Assembly: GCF_900107755.1 (NCBI RefSeq)
Contig: NZ_FNQR01000008.1
Span: forward strand, 124,001 to 188,000
DNA: 64,000 nt
Reading direction: 5' to 3'
From: Thalassobacillus cyri
GTDB taxonomy: Bacteria > Bacillota > Bacilli > Bacillales > Halobacillaceae
The notes beneath the pieces were generated by a model. The model had not been told where the DNA came from, ran no database searches, and was given only the letters and a program-made list of their open reading frames with translations. Positions 34,578 through 42,576 of this stretch are shown one piece after another (position 1 is the stretch's first letter; every line of letters starts with the position of its first letter). A program made the position numbers and the translations under genes.

Positions 34578-36035
34578 GTGGCTTGTATCGGGGAACAACT
34601 AAAACAAATGGCGGAATACGCTCCCGACCGGATTGCCATAGAAACGAACGATGGCAAAATTTCGTATCGGGATTTATATCAATCTATCCGGTCTCTCCAG
34701 CGCAACCTTGCTTATAAACTTCCTAATAAAAAAGGGAAAAGGATCGGGTTCCTGCTCCCTAACAGTCCAAGGTGGCTTGAACTGTTCATAGCCATCAGCT
34801 CAAGTGGTGGGATTGCGATACCGTTTGATCCGAAATGGAGCATGTCCCAGCTACAGGATGTAATTAATGATGCCGAGCCGGATCTTATTATTTATGATTC
34901 TACTTTTAGTGGTCTATTTGAAAACATGAAGGCTATCTCTATTACTGATCTTGGTGCGTCTGCTCCTTCTGAAAGGAAAGAGGAGCATGCTGCCGACCAG
35001 GACCCTTTTTATATTGGCTATACATCTGGAACTACCGGTCGGCCGAAAGGTTTTATTCGTAGCCATGCTTCCTGGGCTGATTGTTTTTCTGTGGGGCAGG
35101 AAGTTTTCTCACTGGATGTAGCGGATCGAATCCTTTGCCCGGGACCGCTCGTCCATTCCCATTTTTTATATGCTGCCGTGCAAAGTTTGCATATAGGTGC
35201 CACCTTATATTTAACGGAAACGTTTGAGGAAAAAGAGGTCTGGGGGCTGCTCCAGAAGAGTGACATTACCGTTCTGTACATCGTGCCCACGATGTTTGAA
35301 GCATTGAATCGTGTGAGAAAGGGCGAAGCTGCACCGAAGTTACAGGCATTGATATCCTCAGGAGCGAAGTGGGAAAAACAATCGAAACAGCAAGCCGTGC
35401 AAGTGTTTCCGAATGCGACTGTTTATGAGTTCTACGGCGCATCGGAACTGAGCTTTGTCAGTTACCGCAATGTGGAAGAAAAACTCCCTGAAGGAGCGAT
35501 TGGGACGCCATTTCCCGGAGTTGAAATTGCTATTTTTTCAAATGAAGGAAAACGGGTTAAACAGGGAGAAGTCGGCAACCTGTATGTGAAAAGCCCATGG
35601 ACCTTCGACGGCTACTTGAACCTGCCTGAGGAAACAGAAAAGGTGTTTGATGGTGATTGGGCAACGGTGGGAGACCTTGCTTTTGAAAATGAAGAAGGAC
35701 ATGTCATTTTAGTAGGGCGGAAACAAAACATGATCATCAGCGGCGGGCTCAATATTTACCCAGAGGAAGTCGAACAAGTGATTCGCAAACATCCGGCGAT
35801 AGAGGAAGTTGTGGTAAAAGGAATAGCGGATGACTATTGGGGAGAGAAGGCAGTGGCCTTTGTGACTGCTGTGCAGAAAGAACCGCTCGTAATCGAGGAG
35901 ATAAAAGGGCATCTTGCTGACTTTTTGCCGAAGTATAAATGTCCAAAAGAATGGTTCGAGCTCGAGGCTTTTCCTTATACGAGCAGCGGCAAAATAGCGA
36001 GAAAAGAACTTCAAATTCCCGTAAGGAGTGAGTAG
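34578..36035 (+). CDS. yhfT: Acyl-CoA synthetase, YhfT-like
   Basis: AMP-forming acyl-CoA ligase, 485 residues. It has the ATP-loop FYIGYTSGTTGRPKGF near residue 146, YEFYGASELSFVSYR, the GDLAFENEEGHVILVGRKQN hinge region and the C-terminal catalytic Lys in TSSGKIARKEL. GTG 34578 is preferred (AGAGGTG six bases upstream); the frame is open to GTG 34569. In B. subtilis the homologous yhfT belongs to the biotin-controlled yhfU-yhfT-yhfS set, and a role in making or salvaging an acyl precursor for biotin has been considered there. The fatty acid used is unknown. Confidence 0.86.
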   Translation: MACIGEQLKQMAEYAPDRIAIETNDGKISYRDLYQSIRSLQRNLAYKLPNKKGKRIGFLLPNSPRWLELFIAISSSGGIAIPFDPKWSMSQLQDVINDAEPDLIIYDSTFSGLFENMKAISITDLGASAPSERKEEHAADQDPFYIGYTSGTTGRPKGFIRSHASWADCFSVGQEVFSLDVADRILCPGPLVHSHFLYAAVQSLHIGATLYLTETFEEKEVWGLLQKSDITVLYIVPTMFEALNRVRKGEAAPKLQALISSGAKWEKQSKQQAVQVFPNATVYEFYGASELSFVSYRNVEEKLPEGAIGTPFPGVEIAIFSNEGKRVKQGEVGNLYVKSPWTFDGYLNLPEETEKVFDGDWATVGDLAFENEEGHVILVGRKQNMIISGGLNIYPEEVEQVIRKHPAIEEVVVKGIADDYWGEKAVAFVTAVQKEPLVIEEIKGHLADFLPKYKCPKEWFELEAFPYTSSGKIARKELQIPVRSE

Positions 36036-37175
36036 ATGCAAGAAGCTGTCATTGTCAAAGCAAAACGGACACCGGTCGGGAAAGTGGGAGGCGTGTTGTC
36101 CCATATCCCTCCTGAAGAGCTGATGCGTCCTCTGTTTGAAAACCTGATAACAGACATCGATCCAGAGGAAATTGATGACGTTATCCTAGGAAATGTGGTT
36201 GGTCCAGGTGGTAATATCGCGCGTTTGTCCCTTCTGACAGCAGAGCTGCCGATGACGATTCCTGGAGTAACCGTAGATCGGCAATGCGGATCAGGGCTCG
36301 AAGCAATCAATATGGCTGCCCGGCTAGTTCAGGCGGGAGCTGGCGATATCTATATTGCTGGCGGGGTCGAGAGTACCAGTCTCGCTCCCTGGAAAATCAA
36401 AAAGCCGGCGAGCCTCCATGACCCCCGTGGCCCTGAACTTTATACGAGAGCAAGATTTTCCCCCGATGCTATCGGTGATCCTGAAATGGGGGAAGCGGCT
36501 GAAAATGTGGCCGAACACTACGATATCTCAAGGGAAGAACAGGATACGTTTGCCTTACATAGCCACCAAAAAGCAGTGAATGCGCAACTTAGCGGAAATT
36601 TTGAAGCGGAAATCGTTCCGGTGGATGGCGTAAAGGTTGATGAATGCCCGCGAGCCGATACATCGCTGGAGAAATTGCATCGCCTGAAATCGGTGTTCAA
36701 ACCAGGAGGAACGGTGACCGCAGGGAATGCCTGCCCGATGAATGACGGGGCTTCTGCTGTCATGATCATGTCTTTGAAAAAGTGCAAAGAATTGGGGCTG
36801 AAGCCTTTAGCCCGCTTTGTGGACAGTACCTCTGCTGGTGTAAACCCTAATCTTCTTGGCATCGGTCCAATACCTGCCGTAGAAAAGTTATGGAAACGCC
36901 AGAACTTAAGCCAGAAAGATATTGATCTCGTCGAATTCAACGAGGCCTTCGCTTCCCAAGTGATCGCTTCGTTGAAAGCATTGGAGATTTCTTATGATAA
37001 GGTCAACCGTTCCGGTGGTGCCCTGGCATTAGGCCATCCGTATGGAGCCTCCGGGGCAATTCTGGTTACCCGCCTGATTCATGAAATGGCCAAAGGGGGT
37101 GCAAGACGCGGAATCGCAACGCTTGGTATTGGCGGGGGAATGGGTCTTGCCACTTTATTAGAATCCATGAAATAA
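36036..37175 (+). CDS. yhfS: Thiolase-family protein YhfS with altered active site
   Basis: Acetyl-CoA acyltransferase-like protein, 379 residues. It keeps the nucleophile Cys84 (VDRQCGSGLEAIN), NEAFA and His334 (LALGHPYGASGA). The second cysteine expected in the C-terminal CxGGG motif is replaced: the sequence reads TLGIGGGMG with Gly364. The other thiolase in the window (61058) has the normal TLCIGGGQG. Loss of this base normally weakens Claisen condensation and thiolysis, so the chemistry may differ. The start directly abuts the yhfT stop, so it is cotranscribed. Confidence 0.85.
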   Translation: MQEAVIVKAKRTPVGKVGGVLSHIPPEELMRPLFENLITDIDPEEIDDVILGNVVGPGGNIARLSLLTAELPMTIPGVTVDRQCGSGLEAINMAARLVQAGAGDIYIAGGVESTSLAPWKIKKPASLHDPRGPELYTRARFSPDAIGDPEMGEAAENVAEHYDISREEQDTFALHSHQKAVNAQLSGNFEAEIVPVDGVKVDECPRADTSLEKLHRLKSVFKPGGTVTAGNACPMNDGASAVMIMSLKKCKELGLKPLARFVDSTSAGVNPNLLGIGPIPAVEKLWKRQNLSQKDIDLVEFNEAFASQVIASLKALEISYDKVNRSGGALALGHPYGASGAILVTRLIHEMAKGGARRGIATLGIGGGMGLATLLESMK

Positions 37176-37198
37176 ATGCTGAAGGGGGGGCTATTAAT

Positions 37199-37982
37199 AT
37201 GGGAGATTTAACGAACGAAATTATCATTGTCACAGGTTCTACGCGCGGCATTGGCAGAAGTACTGCTTATATGCTTACTGAAAAAGGCGCAGCCGTTGTT
37301 GTAAACGGGCGGAATGAAGAGAAGGTCGAACAACTTGTCCAGGACATTCGCAGTAATGGCGGGCGTGCTGCTGGAGTTGCCAAGTCCGTAACAGAAGAAG
37401 ATGCAGGGGAGCAATTGGTCCAGGAGGCGACATCTGCTTTTGGCGGACTGACAGGAATCATCAATAATGCTGGAATCACGAAGGATCGTATTTCGTACCG
37501 GATGGACATTGAAGACTTCACGAAGGTCATGGATCCTCATGTAAAAAGCACCTTCATTTGCAGCACCGAAGCGACCCGGTATTTCAAATCTGCCGGAACT
37601 CCAGGTTTTATTCTGAACATGACTTCACTGGCAGGACTGATTGGAAATCCCGGCCAGATTAACTACAGTGCAGCCAAAGCGGCCATTATCGGGATGACGA
37701 TGACCATGGCAAAAGAATTGAAACGGAATAATATCCAGGTCAATGCACTGTCACCAGCCGCCTTGACTGATATGACAAGACCTCTCGTAGAAAAAGCACA
37801 AGAGAGCGCTGCAAGTAATAATGAACAAGCCTGCCTACTGGGATATTGGCACTCCGGAACAAGTAGCTGCATTTATTTGTGATTTTATCGAAAACCGCAA
37901 TCTATCACAGACAGGAGAGATCTATTCCATCAATAAAGAAGAAAAAGGGCGCTTGCTGCCCCCTTCTTATGAATTGTTATAA
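37199..37982 (+). pseudogene. FabG-like SDR with a +1 frameshift near the end
   Basis: Beta-ketoacyl-reductase-like short-chain dehydrogenase. The first part has TGSTRGIGRSTAYML, INNAGITKDRISYRM, a Ser in NMTSLAGLIGN and Tyr/Lys in NYSAAKAAIIGM. After about 37830 the frame runs into a short unrelated tail ending at 37882. One frame over, the sequence continues as a normal SDR end (KPAYWDIGTPEQVAAFICDF and QTGEIYSINKEEKG) to a stop at 37982. One extra base around 37825-37835 (CAAGCC where CAGCC would restore the frame) explains it. The restored protein would have about 260 residues. It follows yhfS after 23 bases. Confidence 0.78.
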
Positions 37983-38046
37983 CTATATGGGCTTAAATGT
38001 GCGACTTTTTATCAAAAAGACCGAGCACTTTTATGCATTATTAACA

Positions 38047-38097
38047 ACCAGTGCCTGCCCCGAAATTTAGAATAGGGAAGCAGGCACTGGTTTCTTT
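38047..38097. terminator. Bidirectional intrinsic terminator
   Basis: A perfect 12-bp stem (ACCAGTGCCTGC with GCAGGCACTGGT) and a 21-base loop are followed by TTCTTTTT. It lies between the convergent SDR pseudogene and yfhO and can serve both. The arms contain the GTGCCTG word found in other intergenic spots. Confidence 0.75.
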
Positions 38098-40689
38098 TTA
38101 TTTACGTTTCTTGCGTATCCAAATAACTGATACTAGAAGAGATATTCCAGCGATTATCAAGGTGATTTTGAAATATGGCGGCAAATAGGTGAATTCCACT
38201 GTTTCATCGCCCGGCTGGATAGCGGTTCCGAGCATAGCGTAATTGACCTGTTCCACTTCTCTTTTCTCTCCGTCAACTTTGACCTGCCAGCCTTTTTCAT
38301 AGGGCACCGGGATAGACAGGTAGCCTTCTGTAGTTGTGTGCAGATCATCCATACTTATCCGGTTGCCATCAAGCGTTACATCCGGCTGCTGATTAGTTCG
38401 CTCTCTTTTTGATGCTTGTTCCAAGCCCTGATAATCCGCTGTGTAGATTTCCAGGTCCTTCAGTGTATAATCGCCTTCTCGCATGCGGATCGAGATTTTT
38501 TCCTCTTTTGGCACACGGATGGTGATATCATTGACATTGGTTTTATAGAAGGATTCCCGGGACTTCCGGGTGGTCCAGAAGTCGTTGACCCTCAAGGCAA
38601 ATAATGGAGCCTCCTCTACATTGTTAAATAGATAAAAGGAAACATAGACATCCTCTGCATCGGACTCCAGGACTGATTGGGGAAGCGAGATATCCAGTCC
38701 GCCTTCTTTTTTATTAATTACAAGTCTTCCATCGGAGTAACTGCCTCCAACGCTTTTTATTGTCGCTTTATCCATCAGGTTTTCATTCTCAGGAATTTGT
38801 TCTGCTGTTGTTGTCGCATTTTTGACGACCAGCCCATTGAGCATCGCCTGCTCGCGGGAGATAGGGTGACTGTCTTCGAGTGCATCCTCGCTATAGATCT
38901 GGTCAGATATCCTCACGAACGGTAAAGGGTTGCTATTTTCATAGACGATATAGTTTTCACTTTCTTTATAGGCTTCGAACCCATATGGGATGTTCGCTTC
39001 TTCCCCTTTTTTATACATCACATACTTACCCTGCCACAGACTGTGCAAATTGGCACGGTCACCGAACCCCGAGTAGCGGCTCGCGCTTTCCCGTTTCATA
39101 TCAATTTCGAGATCATGATAATAGTAATTGAGCACGTGCCCATTGAGGATGCTGGAATAAGCGCTTGTCCCAGGGAACCCCTGGATGAGCGGTGTATTAT
39201 ATCTGCCATCTGCTTTCCACGTTAACCGGGACAGGGGAGAGGGATCCGCACGCAGGACTTCATCGATCAATTCCTGCTGTTCGTCTGCCAGATAGTTTTC
39301 GCTAAGCATATAATCCTTTGCAGTGTCCTTCAATCCGCCATGTACATATAATTTGTCATATTGATATTGATTGGTAATCACAAGCTGGGACAGTACGATC
39401 ACCGCGAGTAAGCCGTACCCAGCCATTTTTCCATTTTTGATGTTCAGAAAAACGAGCAAAAGAGTCAATCCGGCAGCAGCAGGTACGAACGCCGTCCACA
39501 GGGAGGCGATTTCCAGGCTAGAATCAATCAGATGGAAAACGACATAGAAAGCGGCCATGCCGATTCCCGCCAACGTTATCTGTCGCTGCGTCACTTTTTT
39601 CAATGCTGGCAATCCAGCTGCAACCGCTCCCCCAATCGTAAAGGATGCCAGGTATTCATACCGATTCTGAGGAGCCGACAATCCATTAAAAAAGCTCGCC
39701 GCCCATGGGATAAAATGAAGCACGATGAGCAGTAGGCTCAATGCTGTGAATAGCTTGAACTGCGGTTGTTTGTAGAGCGGCAGGAGGCCGAGCAGTAGAA
39801 CAAACACAGCTGGAATAACCAGGTAAGGGCTGTCATACAGAATATTGCTTGTGCTTGAGACAAGGGCAATTTCCTGATCAAAGGGCGGGCGAATGTTTTG
39901 CAGAAAGCCCCAAACAGCCGGAACGAGTCCGACCGAACCGATGCCGAGCCCAAGCAGCAAGGACCCGATATAATATTTCAGCTGTTTCCGTTTTGGCGTT
40001 TCTTTTGATACAAGGGGGAAAATCCACCTGGCCAGAATATATATGCCGGTGAAAATACCGTTTATGTAGGCGAAATAGAAATTATCGAAAAAGGAAATGG
40101 CTGTCGCGGCAATCAGCCAGCCCGGCTTTTGCTCGCGGATGATTTTTTCCACCCCAAGAATCAAAAGCGGCAGCCATAGGAACGCATCGCCAAAGAATTC
40201 CCAATACGTGACATGGCGGAAATACATTGTGGATGTACCATATAGGACAGCACCGATGAAAGAAGGCAGTATCCTGCCATTAAGATAGCGGAAGACATAT
40301 GTACTGACCATAAGAATGAGCGTCATTCTCGCTATGCTGAAGAAGACGGTCGCCTGTGCCCAGAATAGCACGTCCGGCTCTCCAATAATCGATAAGGACT
40401 CCAGGAGGAATACTGCTGCAACCGTAAAAAAGAAAAAAATATTAATGCCGTAATAATAGGCAAGCTGGCTATATGTACCGGCCCCGAGACCGAATTCATA
40501 CACGTAAAAGAAGTTCCCGCTCGTGAACTGGTCGTAGAGCATCTCACGGAACGGGACCATCTGGGACAGTCCATCATCCGGTCCTGCCATATAAACTCCC
40601 TGTGTCCACTGATATAGGAAAAAGGCATGCGCCAGGATGGCAGTGGCGAGGCTTACACCGATTAGCAGAAGCGTTTGTTTTTTTGTCAT
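38098..40689 (-). CDS. yfhO: YfhO-family membrane glycosyltransferase
   Basis: Very large membrane protein of 863 residues, the length of B. subtilis YfhO. It has an N-terminal helix, an extracytoplasmic loop with GPDDGLSQMVPFREMLYDQF near residue 37, about 12 further helices to residue 440, then a long extracytoplasmic domain (about 445-830) and a last helix. YfhO is a GT-C-type enzyme that transfers GlcNAc from undecaprenyl phosphate to lipoteichoic acid in B. subtilis, working with CsbB and GtcA. Homologues of both lie immediately upstream (41058, 40703), so the same three-part system is very likely. Confidence 0.9.
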   Translation of the reverse strand: MTKKQTLLLIGVSLATAILAHAFFLYQWTQGVYMAGPDDGLSQMVPFREMLYDQFTSGNFFYVYEFGLGAGTYSQLAYYYGINIFFFFTVAAVFLLESLSIIGEPDVLFWAQATVFFSIARMTLILMVSTYVFRYLNGRILPSFIGAVLYGTSTMYFRHVTYWEFFGDAFLWLPLLILGVEKIIREQKPGWLIAATAISFFDNFYFAYINGIFTGIYILARWIFPLVSKETPKRKQLKYYIGSLLLGLGIGSVGLVPAVWGFLQNIRPPFDQEIALVSSTSNILYDSPYLVIPAVFVLLLGLLPLYKQPQFKLFTALSLLLIVLHFIPWAASFFNGLSAPQNRYEYLASFTIGGAVAAGLPALKKVTQRQITLAGIGMAAFYVVFHLIDSSLEIASLWTAFVPAAAGLTLLLVFLNIKNGKMAGYGLLAVIVLSQLVITNQYQYDKLYVHGGLKDTAKDYMLSENYLADEQQELIDEVLRADPSPLSRLTWKADGRYNTPLIQGFPGTSAYSSILNGHVLNYYYHDLEIDMKRESASRYSGFGDRANLHSLWQGKYVMYKKGEEANIPYGFEAYKESENYIVYENSNPLPFVRISDQIYSEDALEDSHPISREQAMLNGLVVKNATTTAEQIPENENLMDKATIKSVGGSYSDGRLVINKKEGGLDISLPQSVLESDAEDVYVSFYLFNNVEEAPLFALRVNDFWTTRKSRESFYKTNVNDITIRVPKEEKISIRMREGDYTLKDLEIYTADYQGLEQASKRERTNQQPDVTLDGNRISMDDLHTTTEGYLSIPVPYEKGWQVKVDGEKREVEQVNYAMLGTAIQPGDETVEFTYLPPYFKITLIIAGISLLVSVIWIRKKRK

Positions 40690-40702
40690 GATTGTTCCCC
40701 CC

Positions 40703-41113
40703 TTACCTCTTCAAAATTTTACTGGTGACGATAAATGTAATTGGTACGGTGAAAAAGACCGCAGCAAGGGGGGCGATGTTTCCGTTTAAATGCAACAGGT
40801 CGACAAACACATAAATCAACAAGGAAGACACCGACATATTGACAGCCTGGGTAAACGGGAACATCAGGAATTTGGACAGCGTGGGCTTGACCTTATACGT
40901 GAAATAGACGTTCAGGAAAAAGGAAATGACCATGCTGATCAAAAAGGCAAGAATGTGGGATGGCAGATAATGCCATCCCAACAAGTTATAAAATAACACA
41001 TAGAATAGATAGTAATTCGCCGTGTTCAGCCCGCCAACGATGACGAACCGGGTAAATTCATTGTTCCATTTTTTCAGGAGTGCTTGTTTTGGCAGTTGAC
41101 TCGCTTTGTTCAC
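40703..41113 (-). CDS. gtcA: GtrA-family flippase (GtcA)
   Basis: Four-helix membrane protein, 136 residues, of the GtrA family. It has FTRFVIVGGLNTANYYLFYV in helix 1, ISMVISFFLNVYFTYKVKPT, and a basic tail VTSKILKR. GtrA proteins flip the undecaprenyl-phosphate-linked sugar across the membrane. The start is GTG 41113 with AGAGGGATAACC upstream, overlapping the glycosyltransferase gene by 56 bases. It lies between csbB and yfhO homologues. Confidence 0.9.
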   Translation of the reverse strand: MNKASQLPKQALLKKWNNEFTRFVIVGGLNTANYYLFYVLFYNLLGWHYLPSHILAFLISMVISFFLNVYFTYKVKPTLSKFLMFPFTQAVNMSVSSLLIYVFVDLLHLNGNIAPLAAVFFTVPITFIVTSKILKR

Positions 41114-42053
41114 GGTTATCCCTCTTCGCGTTGCTTTCTTTTACTAAATAATGTGGCCGTTTTTTCGTTTCCATATAAATTCTTCCCACATATTCGCCAA
41201 TTACACCGAGGCTGACTAACTGCACCCCGCCGAGAAACAGGATCGAGGAAATGGTGGTGAAATAGCCCGGCACATCGATTCCTCGCGCCAGAATCATCCC
41301 GAACATGATCCCGATATAAAGCAGGCTCAAGGCCATTACAATCAAACCGGTATACATAACCAGGCGGAGCGGCCGCTGGTTAAAAGATAAAATGCCTTCG
41401 ATTCCATACTCCAGCAGCTGTTTCATCGACCACTGGGAATCGCCGTTTTGTCGTTCTACGTTGTCATAATGAATTGTCTTTTGATCGAAACCGATCCAGG
41501 AAAACAACCCTTTGGAAAAGCGGTTCCCTTCGCTAAGACTTAGTATAGCATCGACAGCCTGTCTGCCCAGCAGCCGGAAGTCTCCTTCCCCGTCACACAG
41601 TTTTACCTCAATCAGACTGTTGACCGCTTTATAATAAAGCGAGGAGAGAAAAGAACGATGTTTGGATTCTCCGTTCCGGTTCCGCTTAGCGATTATCTGC
41701 TGGTAGCCCTCCTGATATCCTTCCAATAATTCAGGAATCAGGGCAGGAGGATGCTGAAGATCGGCATCCATAATGATAACCGCATCCCCGCCGGCATGCT
41801 GAAGTCCGGCAAGCAGGGCGGCTTCCTTACCGAAATTACGACTGAACGCGACATACTTCACTTCCGGAAAAGTGGCTGCCAGGGCACGGATTGTCATTAG
41901 TGTATCATCCATGCTACCGTCATCGACAAAGACAACCTCCCAGTCACAGGACAGACCGGCAAATTCCTTTTGAAGGGCCTCATGCACCAATTCGATATTT
42001 TCCCCTTCATTATAAGCGGGTATGATTACCGATACCATTATTTTATTCATCAT
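41058..42053 (-). CDS. csbB: Undecaprenyl-phosphate glycosyltransferase (CsbB type)
   Basis: Family 2 glycosyltransferase of 331 residues that loads a sugar on undecaprenyl phosphate on the cytoplasmic side. The GT2 domain (about 5-230) has SVIIPAYNEGENIELV, VFVDDGSMDDTL with the DDGS motif, and the metal-site MDADLQHPP. Two C-terminal helices follow (about 235-305). The acidic/basic tail is not conserved. GGAGG precedes ATGATG. In B. subtilis the CsbB product is used by GtcA and YfhO to put GlcNAc on lipoteichoic acid; the donor here is inferred. Confidence 0.88.
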   Translation of the reverse strand: MMNKIMVSVIIPAYNEGENIELVHEALQKEFAGLSCDWEVVFVDDGSMDDTLMTIRALAATFPEVKYVAFSRNFGKEAALLAGLQHAGGDAVIIMDADLQHPPALIPELLEGYQEGYQQIIAKRNRNGESKHRSFLSSLYYKAVNSLIEVKLCDGEGDFRLLGRQAVDAILSLSEGNRFSKGLFSWIGFDQKTIHYDNVERQNGDSQWSMKQLLEYGIEGILSFNQRPLRLVMYTGLIVMALSLLYIGIMFGMILARGIDVPGYFTTISSILFLGGVQLVSLGVIGEYVGRIYMETKKRPHYLVKESNAKRDNREQSESTAKTSTPEKMEQ

Positions 42054-42147
42054 GTACCTCCGTAGGTTTACTCTGTTTACATCGTACCCTTGCTTGATAA
42101 GGTTGAAACTTTTGAAGAAGTTCTTCTTTTGAAAATAACGAAATTTA

Positions 42148-42342
42148 ATCCGCCTTCACTGAGTGAAATGCGCTCTCACCGAGCCACAATGCGCTTTCGC
42201 TATAGGTAATGCGCCCTCACGGAGTAACAATGCGTCTTCAAGCGAGGTAATGCGCTCTTGCCGAGTAACAATGCGCTTTCAATCGAAATAATGCGCTCTC
42301 ACAGGAACAAATGCGCTTTCAATATAGGCAATGGTTCACCTG
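42148..42342. repeat. Phased array of ATGCGCTYTC units, upstream of pulA
   Basis: Eight clear units of ATGCGCTTTC/ATGCGCTCTC begin at 42168, 42189, 42209, 42230, 42250, 42271, 42291 and 42311; degenerate units at 42148 and 42330 extend it. Spacing is 20-21 bases, about 20.4 on average. Alternate units share their linkers (CCGAGTAACA-like versus TATAGGTA-like), giving a 41-bp higher-order period. No ribosome site or open frame explains it. It ends just before the amylopullulanase promoter. Confidence 0.9.
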
Positions 42343-42367
42343 ATCCATTATAAAAGGCAATTTCAGT

Positions 42368-42396
42368 TTGCCGTTTGTTAGCAAATCATGTAAAAT
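42368..42396 (+). promoter_or_regulatory. Amylopullulanase promoter
   Basis: TTGCCG (42368), a 17-base spacer and TAAAAT (42391) fit a sigma-A promoter. The predicted start near 42403 is just before the first GCAAGCGCTTGC operator. Confidence 0.6.
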
Positions 42397-42408
42397 AAAA
42401 ACATAAAA

Positions 42409-42504
42409 TGCAAGCGCTTGCACATTAATATAAAATACCTGTTAAGAACCTCTTTTTATTTACCTTTTTATGCAATCGTTTGCTCAACTAGTTGCAAACG
42501 TCTA
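42409..42504 (+). promoter_or_regulatory. Three LacI/MalR-type operator boxes
   Basis: TGCAAGCGCTTGCA at 42409-42422 is a perfect palindrome with central CG. TGCAATCGTTTGCT at 42471 and TTGCAAACGTCTA near 42492 are partial copies. The pattern fits maltodextrin repressors of the LacI family (GCAAACGTTTGC type) and also resembles cre. All lie downstream of the predicted transcription start. Confidence 0.65.
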
Positions 42505-42576
42505 TTTCTACGAAAAGAAGGGAGGGCTGAAAGCTTCATCCGATTCTATTAATCTATTTTGGGAGGAAACTATTTA

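Noticed and set aside
36036-37175. Sequence error explaining the missing thiolase cysteine
   Set aside because: The frame is intact on both sides and the codon is a clean GGT; a substitution is possible but there is no sign of error.
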